Shown: piece by piece, positions 1 through 9,739 of the stretch | How the letters are laid out: each line of letters begins with the position of its first letter | Numbering within the stretch: position 1 is the first letter of the stretch | DNA from: Planctomycetota bacterium | GTDB lineage: Bacteria; Planctomycetota; UBA8108; UBA1146 | Direction: 5' to 3' | DNA: 56,194 nucleotides | NCBI GenBank assembly: GCA_002711105.1 | Contig: PAIH01000057.1 | Coordinates: 134,857 to 191,050, forward strand | The notes under the pieces: generated by a model | Seen by the model: the letters and a program-made list of their open reading frames with translations, nothing else | Databases searched by the model: none | Told to the model about the DNA's origin: nothing | Made by a program: the position numbers and the translations under genes

Positions 1-110
1 TGTTCAAGTTCGGCGATATTCCGACAGATCCGGGTCCTTACGACGACGGGCCAGATCCGACGACCGATGACACGCTGCCAGTCTGTGATAGTGACGATAC
101 GAATTGCTAG
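1..110 (+). CDS. 3' end of a CDS truncated by the window edge; acidic C-terminal tail FKFGDIPTDPGPYDDGPDPTTDDTLPVCDSDDTNC*
   Basis: Open frame from base 3 to TAG at 108-110; Asp/Pro-rich tail; no start in window, so absent from the ORF track. Confidence 0.5.
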   Translation, partial: FKFGDIPTDPGPYDDGPDPTTDDTLPVCDSDDTNC

Positions 111-308
111 GATTCTCTGAGGACGGTCCGCGGTGTAAAATCACGTGCTTGGACTGATTCATCAGAGGTCTTTCACCGGGGCTTATCATTCCCCCCTCCG
201 GGAACTTCGCCTGCAGGTGAGAGGGATCAGGAAATCCCAGCAATACGTGCATAGCACCCGGGCCCGACGCAACTGAGCCTGGAATGCTCGAATCCGGCAG
301 ATTTAAAG

Positions 309-347
309 GGCCCCGCGACTATTTTACGTCGCCGCGGGGCCTGTTTT
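309..347 (+). terminator. Rho-independent terminator-like hairpin
   Basis: GGCCCCGCG (309-317) / CGCGGGGCC (333-341) followed by TGTTTTAAA. Confidence 0.6.
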
Positions 348-432
348 AAATTCCGACTTCTGACCGCTTCTCTCCGATGGACCTCTTGCTCGTTGGTTTG
401 CTGCGCTTCATCCTCGGACCGTAGGAGGATTG

Positions 433-1128
433 GTGCAGGCGATACTTTTCGATCTCTTCGGCACCTTGGTCCCCAATCTGCCCTGCTCTTGCTGGGAAGA
501 ATCGACTGATTCCATCGCCGAAGTCCTCGGCATCGATCCTGAAATCTACCGAAAACTGTGGGAACCCAAGTTCTCGGAACGGATGACTGGCAAAATCCCA
601 GATGGAGAACATCAGTTTGATGAAATTCTAGCAACAGCAGGCATCGAGACCTCCACCGAGAATCGTGTCCTGGCGGCCAAATTGCATACCGATCTGCTCA
701 AGACAGCTCTGATTCCGAAACCGGAAGCCTGCCAGGTCCTCTCTGCCCTGCTCGACAGAGGACTGCACCTGGGACTGGTCTCAGATTGTTCCAGTGCCGC
801 ACCGGAAGTCCTCGACCAGACTCCGCTCGGTTCCTTCTTCGATGCTCGTTCCATCTCCGCTTTCCTCGGGGTCCGAAAACCAGATCCACGCATGTACAGC
901 CATGTGCTCGATCTTCTTCAGGTACGGGGAGAAGATTGTCTCTATGTCGGAGATGGGAATTCAGAGGAACTCCTGGGGGCCAAGGAATTTGGCATGACCA
1001 CTGTCTGGGTTGACAACGGCACCGAACAGCACTGGCGCGAACGGTTCGTACCGCACGGAGATTACACCGTGACCTCTCTGACGGAGCTGATTCCCCTGCT
1101 CGATGTGATACAGAACCAGCCCAACTGA
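433..1128 (+). CDS. HAD-superfamily hydrolase
   Basis: Motif I ILFDLFGTL, KPDPRMY, motif IV YVGDGNSEELLGA; GGAGG at 424-428 before GTG 433 (ORF track starts at TTG 430). Confidence 0.85.
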   Translation: MQAILFDLFGTLVPNLPCSCWEESTDSIAEVLGIDPEIYRKLWEPKFSERMTGKIPDGEHQFDEILATAGIETSTENRVLAAKLHTDLLKTALIPKPEACQVLSALLDRGLHLGLVSDCSSAAPEVLDQTPLGSFFDARSISAFLGVRKPDPRMYSHVLDLLQVRGEDCLYVGDGNSEELLGAKEFGMTTVWVDNGTEQHWRERFVPHGDYTVTSLTELIPLLDVIQNQPN

Positions 1129-1811
1129 TGGAGAACCAACCTTTGGACCGAGTCACCATCGAAACAGGAACCCATCCGACAGCAGCAGTGGTATGGCTTC
1201 ACGGTCTCGGCGCAGATGGGCATGACTTCGAGCCGATGATCCCGGAACTCAATCTGGAAGGGATCGGACCGATCCGGTTCATATTCCCTCACGCCCCGGT
1301 TCGCCCGGTTACCATCAATCACGGCATGATGATGCGGGCCTGGTACGACATCCTTGAAATCTCCATCGACCGAAAAGTCGATGAAGAAGGGATCGTAGAA
1401 AGTGCCCGGCTCGTTGAAACGCTGCTGACAGAACAGATCGATGCCGGAATCTCCCCGCGACGAATCGTCCTTGCCGGTTTCTCGCAGGGTGGTGCCATCG
1501 CCTACCATGTGGGCCTGAAGCAAACACATCCACTCGCCGGGATACTGGTGCTGTCGGCGTATCTTCCCCTGCCGGAATCTCTCAATGGGCCGATAGATCC
1601 GGAATCGGTCGGGACGCCGATTCTCTGCTGTCATGGTCTCTGGGATCCTGTCGTTCCCGTAACCCTGGGAGAGAGCTCGGCGAATCAGGTCAAGGAAGCG
1701 GGTTGGCCACTCGAATGGAAAACTTTTCCAGCGCCTCATTCACTCCATCCGGATGAGGTTCAGGAAATTAGTCGCTGGCTCAAAAAGGTGCTGGCCGATG
1801 AATCCGCCTGA
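1128..1811 (+). CDS. Carboxylesterase/phospholipase-type alpha/beta hydrolase
   Basis: WLHGLGADGHDFEP, nucleophile elbow GFSQGGA, FPAPHSLHPDE His region; overlaps the HAD stop (TGATG). Confidence 0.9.
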   Translation: MENQPLDRVTIETGTHPTAAVVWLHGLGADGHDFEPMIPELNLEGIGPIRFIFPHAPVRPVTINHGMMMRAWYDILEISIDRKVDEEGIVESARLVETLLTEQIDAGISPRRIVLAGFSQGGAIAYHVGLKQTHPLAGILVLSAYLPLPESLNGPIDPESVGTPILCCHGLWDPVVPVTLGESSANQVKEAGWPLEWKTFPAPHSLHPDEVQEISRWLKKVLADESA

Positions 1812-1984
1812 ACCCAGCGCCAGGGAGTCAGCTCGACACGCTTCCTTTTGCCTCACGATCCAGTTTGGTTTCAGCTCGTCAGAGCCGAGAAATTGACAGG
1901 CGGGGGTGCCTGCGTCTCGCAGCTCCCTTACAATCCCAGCCGATCCAGTGTCGTGGTCCAGCAATATGCCGAAGGAGTTGCCAG

Positions 1985-4027
1985 ATGAGTCGTCCAGCGA
2001 GCATCGACATCCTTGGTCGTCCGGTGAACCGAATTGGCGTCATCGGTTCGGGACAGATTGGTCCTGACATCGCACTGCATTTCTCCAAAGTCTTCTCACC
2101 CCACGGAACTCCCATCATAGTGGTCGACATCAGTGAAGAAGCGCTCCGGAACGGCCAGAAAAAGCTGGAACGAAAGATCGACAAAGGGGTCGAATCGGGG
2201 GCTTTTCGACCACAGCACGGCGAAGCGATGAAGAAAAACGTCCTCTTTTCCTCTGACTACGGTCAGCTCAAGGGGTGCGACCTGGTGGTCGAAGCCGCCA
2301 CAGAAGACCGAGACCTCAAGGGTAAAATCTTTCGTCAGGTGGAGGATCTGGTCGCCCCGGAAGCAGTGCTTTGCTCCAATTCTTCTCATCTCGAGCCAGA
2401 AGTGATCTTCGGCGGATTGTCCAACCGGAGCCGTACTCTGGTGGTCCATTACTTCTTCCCCGCAGAGCGAAATCCCATCGTCGAAATCGTCGCCGGGGCC
2501 GACACTTCGTCTGAATTAGCCCTGGAGATGGTCGGTTTCTACGAGGCGTTGGGCAAGATTCCGATCCGTGTCCAGAGTCGCTACGGATATGCTCTCGATC
2601 CGGTATTCGAGGGTATGTTCCTCGCATCCGCCCTGCTGGTGGAGAACGGGGTCGCCTCCAGCAAGGAGGTCGACCAGGTCGCCTGCGACGTACTCGGCTA
2701 CACCGTCGGGCCATTCACCGCCATGAACCTGACCGGCGGAAACCCCATCACCGCTGTCGGCCTCGACAACTACCAGGAGAAGATCCACTCATGGTACCGG
2801 ACCCCGGAAATCCTGCGTCGCGCTGTCGCCGATGAAACCTCCTGGGATGTTCCAGCACGTGGAGAGAAGGTCGAAGTTGCCGAGGATATCTTCTCAAGCG
2901 TCCGAGATTCGTTACTCGGTGCTTTCTTCGGAATCGTAGGGGAAATCGTCGATAGCCACATCTCTAACATTGCTGACATGGACATGGCGGTGGAAGCCGC
3001 GCTCGACATGAAAGCTCCTTTCCGCCTGATGAACTCGCTCGGAATTCAAGAATCTCTGCAAATTGTCGAACGGTATAGCGCCGACAATCCTGGGTTCCCC
3101 GTTCCCGATTGCATCCGGGATCAGGCCGAGCAGGGAGCCGACTTTCAGATCCCACTGGTACTCCGCGAGGACAGGGACGGCATCGCTTACATCACGATCC
3201 GGAGACCGAAACAACTCAATGCGCTCAACCAGAACGCCTTCGACCAGATCGAAGAGCATTTCCGGGCCATCTCCGAAGACGATGAAATCATCGGTGTGGT
3301 CTTATCGGGATTCGGAATCAAGGCATTCGTTTCCGGAGCCGATGTGGCCTTCCTGGCCAAAATCGACTCGGCCTCGATGGGCGAGGAAATTTCTCGGGGA
3401 TCTCAGAGTTCGGTTCAAATGATCGAAGACTGTCCCAAACCAGTCATCTGCGCTCTCAACGGTCTGGCGTTCGGAGGCGGCAACGAGATCGCCATGGCCT
3501 GTAACGCTCGGATCGCTCGTTCCGGTCAGAAGGTATTGATCGGACAGCCAGAGGTGAATCTCGGCATCATTCCCGGAGCCGGAGGAACCCAGAGATTGCC
3601 TCGCTGGGTCGGAATTGAAAAAGCTGCAGAGTTGTTGCGGACGGGTCGAACGGTCTCTTCGTCTGAGGCTGTCACCATCGGACTGATCAACGAAGAGGTG
3701 GAAGGAGACCCACGTGCGCTGCGACAGCGTGCCAGTGAATGGATCCGCGCGGTCGCCTCGGGTGAAGAGGCGCTGCCTTGCATCGATACGAGACCGCTCG
3801 AAACCCCCGATTCGCTCCCCTCAGTAGACCTCGGACACCTCAGCATCGCCGTCGACGAGATACTCCAGAAAGCCATCATCGAGGGTTGCCGACTGCCCCT
3901 GGCTGAAGGAATTGCGCTGGAAGCGCACTGTTTTGGTCAGGTTTGTGCAATTCAGGATATGAGGATCGGGGTTACGAATTTCCTGGAGAATGGACCGCGA
4001 ACGCCTGCCAAATTCGTGAACGCCTGA
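1985..4027 (+). CDS. 3-hydroxyacyl-CoA dehydrogenase / enoyl-CoA hydratase fusion (HCD N-terminal, ECH C-terminal)
   Basis: N-terminal Rossmann IGVIGSGQIGPDIA, SNSSHLEP; C-terminal crotonase ALNGLAFGGGNEIAMACNARIA and GIIPGAGGTQRL. ATG 1985 preceded by AAGGAG; ORF track extends upstream to 1865. Confidence 0.9.
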   Translation: MSRPASIDILGRPVNRIGVIGSGQIGPDIALHFSKVFSPHGTPIIVVDISEEALRNGQKKLERKIDKGVESGAFRPQHGEAMKKNVLFSSDYGQLKGCDLVVEAATEDRDLKGKIFRQVEDLVAPEAVLCSNSSHLEPEVIFGGLSNRSRTLVVHYFFPAERNPIVEIVAGADTSSELALEMVGFYEALGKIPIRVQSRYGYALDPVFEGMFLASALLVENGVASSKEVDQVACDVLGYTVGPFTAMNLTGGNPITAVGLDNYQEKIHSWYRTPEILRRAVADETSWDVPARGEKVEVAEDIFSSVRDSLLGAFFGIVGEIVDSHISNIADMDMAVEAALDMKAPFRLMNSLGIQESLQIVERYSADNPGFPVPDCIRDQAEQGADFQIPLVLREDRDGIAYITIRRPKQLNALNQNAFDQIEEHFRAISEDDEIIGVVLSGFGIKAFVSGADVAFLAKIDSASMGEEISRGSQSSVQMIEDCPKPVICALNGLAFGGGNEIAMACNARIARSGQKVLIGQPEVNLGIIPGAGGTQRLPRWVGIEKAAELLRTGRTVSSSEAVTIGLINEEVEGDPRALRQRASEWIRAVASGEEALPCIDTRPLETPDSLPSVDLGHLSIAVDEILQKAIIEGCRLPLAEGIALEAHCFGQVCAIQDMRIGVTNFLENGPRTPAKFVNA

Positions 4028-4203
4028 CATAAGTTATTACATAAAAACGGATTATGGATCTAGATGGGGATGAGATGGTGCCCATTGGAGCCGTAGTCCG
4101 GCTCACACGATATTCGTGAAATGCCAGATACCTCCTATATTCGGGCAAAATCGGCAAATTTCCTACTTTCAAATCCCTCTAGTTGTTGGCTATCCTTCGC
4201 TCT

Positions 4204-4338
4204 ATGGAAGCTGAGGCACTCGCCCGCACCGCGGTGGGCACATGCCGAGAGCACCGCTTCTTTGGGCGCTGGTGGGATCACGCGGAGATCCAGCAAGCCG
4301 GCACAGAGTTGCTAAGCATCAGAAAGAGGTCCTCGTAA
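4204..4338 (+). CDS. Possible 44-aa small ORF upstream of the histone gene (MEAEALARTAVGTCREHRFFGRWWDHAEIQQAGTELLSIRKRSS)
   Basis: ATG to TAA, below the ORF-track length cutoff; no clear Shine-Dalgarno. Confidence 0.2.
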   Translation: MEAEALARTAVGTCREHRFFGRWWDHAEIQQAGTELLSIRKRSS

Positions 4339-4382
4339 TCCGGGTTCCAGAAGGATCCGGCCGAGGTCAGGAAGGAGATTCC

Positions 4383-4571
4383 ATGACGGATCGCGAAATG
4401 CTGCTCGTAGGGAGCAAGGCAAAAGCGGCACTCAAAGTTCATGATGTAAATGTTGGTGGAGATGCACTCGACGGTCTCAATGAGATCCTGCACCGTGCCA
4501 TCGAAGAAGCTGCGAAGCGTGCCAGCCAGAATGGTCGCAAGACCGTTCGTTCCCACGATTTCGTTTGCTAG
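4383..4571 (+). CDS. Bacterial histone-fold protein (62 aa singlet)
   Basis: MTDREMLLVGSKAKAALKVHDVNVGGDALDGLNEILHRAIEEAAKRASQNGRKTVRSHDFVC: short alpha1, long alpha2, NGRKTV loop and short alpha3 (SHDF) as in bacterial histones/DUF1931. AAGGAGATTCC directly upstream of ATG. Confidence 0.8.
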   Translation: MTDREMLLVGSKAKAALKVHDVNVGGDALDGLNEILHRAIEEAAKRASQNGRKTVRSHDFVC

Positions 4572-4600
4572 ACGTCAGATCAGATTTTTTCTGACCCTCA

Positions 4601-4645
4601 AGCAGGTCTCGGCGTGAAACACGTCGAGACCCGCTTTCTTTTTCT
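4601..4645 (+). terminator. Strong intrinsic terminator of the histone gene
   Basis: GGTCTCGGCGTG (4605-4616) AAA CACGTCGAGACC (4620-4631), one G-T wobble, flanked by AGC/GCT across one mismatch, then TTTCTTTTTCT. Confidence 0.85.
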
Positions 4646-4699
4646 GGTCATCCGACAACGACTTTACTTTGATCCATGGCTTCACGAAGAGACAGCCAT

Positions 4700-7600
4700 C
4701 TACCCCGAGTCTCCTTCGAAGTCTTCCTTACGAATCTCGTGACGCTTGAGAAGATTAGAGAGCTGGGGTCTGTGTATTCCCAGCGCTTCAGCAGCCCTGG
4801 TAATATTGCCGCCACTTCTGTACAGCTCGGCGATGATGTACCGACGCTCAAGTGCAGATTTCGCTTCCTTGAGAGAGAGTTGCCCCGAGGTGAGCCGAGC
4901 CACTTCCTGATCCAGATCCGGTTTGTTTCCACAACGGAACAGATCGAACCGACCGGAAGACAATTCCGCAACTTCTGACGATCCGACCGGGAACCAATGT
5001 GGCAAGACGTTGACCGGAACATCCACCGGGAGTCCGAAACATTCACGTAGATCCTGAAGTGTGTGTTGCAAATCTCGACTCTTCCGACGCAGATCGTCTT
5101 CACCGGGACCGATCAGTGCGCAGACCAGATGATCTCCCCCCGTGTGATAGACGCCGAAGTTCGGTTCCATCAGATGCAACAACTGCATTACGAACTGCTC
5201 GTCTTCGCGTTCTCGAAGCAGGATGTCGAGGCCAGGAAGACTCACCTCCAGAAAACCAAGTGGCTCCTTGTCCCTGTGGTGGCGATCGAGAAGATCATCA
5301 AGATCGGAGTCAAGAGCCGCCAGGGAACCGATCTCACTCTCCTCGTGCTCCAGCAACAAGGCGTTGAGGGTCAGGGCTTTCAACTGCCCTTGAGCCAGCT
5401 TGAGAAGCCGGCAGACGTCATCCACGTCACCTTCTCGGAACGGGTTGCCGGCCGTAGGCCTCTCCAGGACCAGGGCAGCGGAAAGTCGACCGGGATACTC
5501 GAAGGGGATCGCCAGTAAGCTCCTCCCTCTCACCGTCGTCCCTTGCGGATGTGCCTCGACCCACTGATCCCAACCTTCCTGGCCACTGCGGATCGGTTCT
5601 CCCCGCTCAATACATTCCTGAGCCAAGGACCCGAGTAACTGATCTGTCGCCAGCCAATCCTCGGGAGGGCCCATGTCGATGTCGGCGAGACTTTGCCAGC
5701 GCCGTTTCCGCTGTGCTGCAATGAATCCACGAGGGCTTGGAACCAAACGGCGAGCTTCTTCCAGAACTCCTTCTAAAAAGGAGCGGAGATCTACCCGGGT
5801 TCCCAGTGCTTCCAACGCTCCAACCAATTGCGTCAACCGATCAATATCGGGTGAAGAACTGGAGTAGGCAGCAGCGACCAGATCGTTTGGCGCTGCCAGC
5901 ATCGGAGCGGGACCGGCTACCGACGGGGGAGGAGAATCCGATTCACGCCGAAACCGCTGAAGATCGGCAAAGAAATTCTTTTGTCTCCTATCATCGAGAT
6001 AGACGACTCGCATGTCTTCCGGAAGCCTCGACGAGATCCTCTCGATGATCGCTGCGGCACGGTCATAGTGAATCCGAGCGGTTTGAAGATCGTGATAGCC
6101 CTGGTGGACCCGCGCGATGGCATAGCTGATTTGCCACTGCAAAGGTAAAAGAGAATCACCCGTAATCAACTGAAGGGCTTTCTCATAGTATGAGAGCGCT
6201 TTTTCGAGCCCCTGGTCACTACGTTGCCTGCTGATGGCTCCTTTGATCAGCAAACCCCGCACGATCAATGGAACCGATTGAAGAGATTCTGCCGTCAGCA
6301 GACCTCGGCTCACGAATTTGAGCGACTCCTCGAATTGCTCTCGTTCCACCGCAAGCTGGGCACGATCAAACAGGCACGCCGCCACGATTCGATCCAGACC
6401 CCGCTTCTGGGCAATCTCAAGGGACTTTCGTAGTTCGCGATCGGCGATCTTCCAGTCACGCCTGAGCAATGCGAGGTTTCCTTGCATCCGGTGTCCTTCA
6501 GACTGGTACTCCGGAAGTTCAAACTCCTGAGTGAGGATCAGGATCTGCCGCGACAGGTTCTCGACCTGTTTTCTCTCGCCGAGCGCAAACCACGTCCAAC
6601 CCAGATGGAGAAAAGAGCGGACGATTCCCTTGGTACTCCCGAACTTCTCGCTATTGGTCACACTTCTTTTGAAGAACCTGACCGCTCTTGCGTAATCTCC
6701 AGAATGGGCGTGCAGACTGCCGATGGAGTTGAGGGTCGGAGAAATCTCGTGAGAATCACCGATGCGCTCCCGCAAGGTGAGACAGCGGCGGAAGTGATCG
6801 AGGCTTCGAGAAAAGTCGCCGCTATTTCGATACACCTTCCCCAGCAATTCGTAAGTCGCTGCCAGAGCTCGAACATCCTGGGAAGATTCGACCACTTCGA
6901 GAGCTCGAAACAGATAACGAGCCGCACGGAAGTGTTTTCCACGTTCGTAGTAAACCCGACCGATGGTGCGCAGGACCGATCCGAGAGCGACCGTGTCTCT
7001 CGATCTCTCTACCAACTCCAGCAGTGTCTGATAGCAGTTGAGAGCCGCCGCAGAATCTCCTCGCGCTAGATGTGTTTCGGCCAGGACTTCAAGAACTTGA
7101 CCATGCAATTCCTGAGTCCTGGGTTGCCTGTCGATACCATCGAGCCCCTCGATCTCCTTCTGGGCCTTGAGGCATAAACTCATCGCCCTCTTGATATCTC
7201 GTCGCTGTAAGCGCAAGCGGGCTCTCAATGCCGTCAATCGAACAACTGCCAGCTTTCCCACGACCTCAAGATCAGCGGAACTGACCCGATTCAGCGTCCG
7301 AATCCCCTTCAACGGCTCCTGCAAACTGAGATATATCTCGCCCAGAAAGCAACGGGCCTCGACCCGCTCTCTGGTATCGAGGTCGGTATCCTCTAACAAC
7401 AGCTTGATGTGGAGTTTTCCCGATTCCGGCTGTCCGGTTTCCACTTCAAGTTTCGCCAGCAAAGTGAGAATCTCTCGTCTGATCGTCGGGTTGTCAGAAA
7501 CTCCAAGAGTGTCGAGCATCTTGCGACCGATACGAATCGCCAGTGGTTCGGCGTAGGCTCCGGCAAAGTAACGCATCGCGATGATTCCGTAGCTGATGGC

Positions 7601-9052
7601 TCGTTTCGGATCAGCGCCTGCGGCCAACAACTCGTGGACCTCGAATGCTCTCACGGGATCTTGACTGCGGGGATCCTCCGCCAGGATCCGACCCAGTTCC
7701 TGCTGTAGATTTCGGGCCGCCTCCGGCCGAATTGCTGATCGAAGCCCCTGCATGTGGATTTCGTGAGCGATGTGATATCTGACAGTTCCACGCGAAAGAT
7801 GTTTCCGTATGAAGCCCCTGTCATCCAGACTCTCGAGTGCCTCTTCCAATCGATCCTCCGACACACCATTAGAAGAGACCAGCAGAGACAACTGCACCGG
7901 CCTGCGCAACATCGACAGATGTTCGAGAAGACGACGTTCCAGCGGCGGCAAAGCTGCCAGTCTGCGATCGATCAGAAGCTGCGACAGTGGACCGCCCTGA
8001 GCACTGTCGAGAAGAGCCTGTACGCTCTCGCTCTCCAGAGGGTCGGCGACACCTCCCTCTTGCAACAACCGACACATCTCCAGCACCAGCAATGGATTTC
8101 CTTCACAGGCCTCGGCGATTATTTCGATCAATTCATCGGGAGGCTCACTGTCCAGTTGCTGCTTCACCACTTCCTTGACCTCAGAAATTGTCAAAGCGGG
8201 AAGCTCGATGGTACGGGAATAGGGCTGACGGGAGAGGTTCCCCAGCTCTGTATCCTTGACCTGCATCGAATCGAAAGCATGGTCTGCAATGATCAGCAAC
8301 CGCCCCTGTGACTCAGCAGCTACCCCGGTACTGAGATCTTTCTCGATGATCGAGCTGGCAAACTCCCCGGAACGTCCCTCACGAGCTCGGATGTGTTTCC
8401 AATCTCGAGAGTCGCTCGACCCGTCATCCCCACCGTGGTTTTGACCCGATTCACTGGAAAGCGCTGCATTTCGTGCCAGGTATTCAACAAACTCGACGGT
8501 TCCAGGGTCACTTCGGTGGAGGTCATGAAGAACCAGAATCAGCGTCCGCTCCCGAGACAGTTCACCGAGGATTTCGGTCAATGCCTGGTGAAACTGGATA
8601 CGGCCACTCTTGCCCTGTAATGATTCCAGCTGCGGCAACCCCGCCACTTCCGATTGAAGTTCTGGGAACACCCGGCTCATGACATGGGCATAGCGCTGCC
8701 AGAGACCTGTACTGGCACCATGATCGATGATGAGATCCTTGACCAAACGAAGGATTGGCAAAAATGGAATCCCCTGACGTTCATGGCAATGGACCCGGCG
8801 ACACAGAATCGATACTTCCTCTTCTGCCGACTCATCCGGGCGAAGAGCTTCCTCGATGAGGTGCGTTTTACCGACGCCGCTGTTGCCACTGATCAGCAAC
8901 AGAGAGCAAGGGGTCCCGACCCGCTTGGAAGTCTCCCGCTCGGGATCGATCCCGTCACGAATCCAATCCTTGAGTTGTTTCAAGGCCTGCTGACGCGGAG
9001 CTTCGGAACAACTCACGCTGGCCGAATCCAGCACCGGTGCATCGCCATCCAT
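4700..9052 (-). CDS. Very large regulator: N-terminal AAA/STAND-type ATPase, TPR array, GAF-like region, C-terminal Fis-type HTH
   Basis: Walker A SGNSGVGKTHLIEEA; Walker B-like LILVLHDLHRSD; many TPR-like repeats (ALNCYQTLLELVERSRD, SLDHFRRCLTLRERIGD); C-terminal RSGGNITRAAEALGIHRPQLSNLLKRH. Confidence 0.8.
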   Translation of the reverse strand: MDGDAPVLDSASVSCSEAPRQQALKQLKDWIRDGIDPERETSKRVGTPCSLLLISGNSGVGKTHLIEEALRPDESAEEEVSILCRRVHCHERQGIPFLPILRLVKDLIIDHGASTGLWQRYAHVMSRVFPELQSEVAGLPQLESLQGKSGRIQFHQALTEILGELSRERTLILVLHDLHRSDPGTVEFVEYLARNAALSSESGQNHGGDDGSSDSRDWKHIRAREGRSGEFASSIIEKDLSTGVAAESQGRLLIIADHAFDSMQVKDTELGNLSRQPYSRTIELPALTISEVKEVVKQQLDSEPPDELIEIIAEACEGNPLLVLEMCRLLQEGGVADPLESESVQALLDSAQGGPLSQLLIDRRLAALPPLERRLLEHLSMLRRPVQLSLLVSSNGVSEDRLEEALESLDDRGFIRKHLSRGTVRYHIAHEIHMQGLRSAIRPEAARNLQQELGRILAEDPRSQDPVRAFEVHELLAAGADPKRAISYGIIAMRYFAGAYAEPLAIRIGRKMLDTLGVSDNPTIRREILTLLAKLEVETGQPESGKLHIKLLLEDTDLDTRERVEARCFLGEIYLSLQEPLKGIRTLNRVSSADLEVVGKLAVVRLTALRARLRLQRRDIKRAMSLCLKAQKEIEGLDGIDRQPRTQELHGQVLEVLAETHLARGDSAAALNCYQTLLELVERSRDTVALGSVLRTIGRVYYERGKHFRAARYLFRALEVVESSQDVRALAATYELLGKVYRNSGDFSRSLDHFRRCLTLRERIGDSHEISPTLNSIGSLHAHSGDYARAVRFFKRSVTNSEKFGSTKGIVRSFLHLGWTWFALGERKQVENLSRQILILTQEFELPEYQSEGHRMQGNLALLRRDWKIADRELRKSLEIAQKRGLDRIVAACLFDRAQLAVEREQFEESLKFVSRGLLTAESLQSVPLIVRGLLIKGAISRQRSDQGLEKALSYYEKALQLITGDSLLPLQWQISYAIARVHQGYHDLQTARIHYDRAAAIIERISSRLPEDMRVVYLDDRRQKNFFADLQRFRRESDSPPPSVAGPAPMLAAPNDLVAAAYSSSSPDIDRLTQLVGALEALGTRVDLRSFLEGVLEEARRLVPSPRGFIAAQRKRRWQSLADIDMGPPEDWLATDQLLGSLAQECIERGEPIRSGQEGWDQWVEAHPQGTTVRGRSLLAIPFEYPGRLSAALVLERPTAGNPFREGDVDDVCRLLKLAQGQLKALTLNALLLEHEESEIGSLAALDSDLDDLLDRHHRDKEPLGFLEVSLPGLDILLREREDEQFVMQLLHLMEPNFGVYHTGGDHLVCALIGPGEDDLRRKSRDLQHTLQDLRECFGLPVDVPVNVLPHWFPVGSSEVAELSSGRFDLFRCGNKPDLDQEVARLTSGQLSLKEAKSALERRYIIAELYRSGGNITRAAEALGIHRPQLSNLLKRHEIRKEDFEGDSG

Positions 9053-9739
9053 CGTGTCACCTCCTGGTCCTACCGCTGAGCCGCATGGGACCGTATTGAA
9101 TCCTGACGGACAGGCTAGCGACCACGGCCCCGTCCGTAAAGATTTCGAACGGTGATTTGTCGAGGATGGGTCGATCCAAGCTGCGGCTCGTCCTAAAGCT
9201 CCTCGCCGTCCCTACTCGACGAGGAGAAGCTTGGGTCTGAATTGAACGAGGATGATGCGGAACCTGCCCATGAAATGCGTAGGGACAAGCAGGCCTGTGT
9301 GTGCAGGACTAAAACGTAAAGTGGGAACAGGAGAGGGTTTGGAGCACCAAAACCGCCAAACCTGAACAGATCCACGCACCAAGGAAAGCCTCCGCCTACC
9401 TCTGGCCTGACTCCATTCGGATTTCCCCCCGAGGCCGGACTCCCTGTGGATTCCCCCATCCCGGTACTGCCTGCAGCAGCGGAGCTCGCGGCCTATTCCC
9501 CCATCGAGATCGGTCTTCCCGAGATCGATCTCGTCCAGTGACCCGATTTTCAGGGGTTACTCTCAGGCGGGCGGGGACTCCAGGCAGGTGGCGAGCACAC
9601 CCCGATGACTCGGTCCGAGCCTTCTCGTAACGACCGGGTCCTGGCTGGCCCAAAGCCGGATCAAAAGATCCAGATCTCGGGCACGTCGAAATATGGCCAC
9701 CAGAATGGATGGGGTCAAGGGGGCACCATCAATGAAAGA

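Noticed and set aside
1893-1934. TTGACA ... TACAAT as a sigma-70 promoter for the HCD-ECH gene
   Set aside because: Spacing is 30 bp, too long for a -35/-10 pair.
9320-9544. Plus-strand open frame ...LTPFGFPPEAGLPVDSPIPVLPAAAELAAYSPIEIGLPEIDLVQ*
   Set aside because: Composition looks protein-like but there is no ATG/GTG/TTG start or ribosome-binding site in the frame; could be a degraded remnant.
9193-9653. Minus-strand ORFs 9193-9459 and 9396-9653
   Set aside because: Overlap each other, low-complexity Gly/Ser/Arg products with no recognisable domain; treated as spurious.
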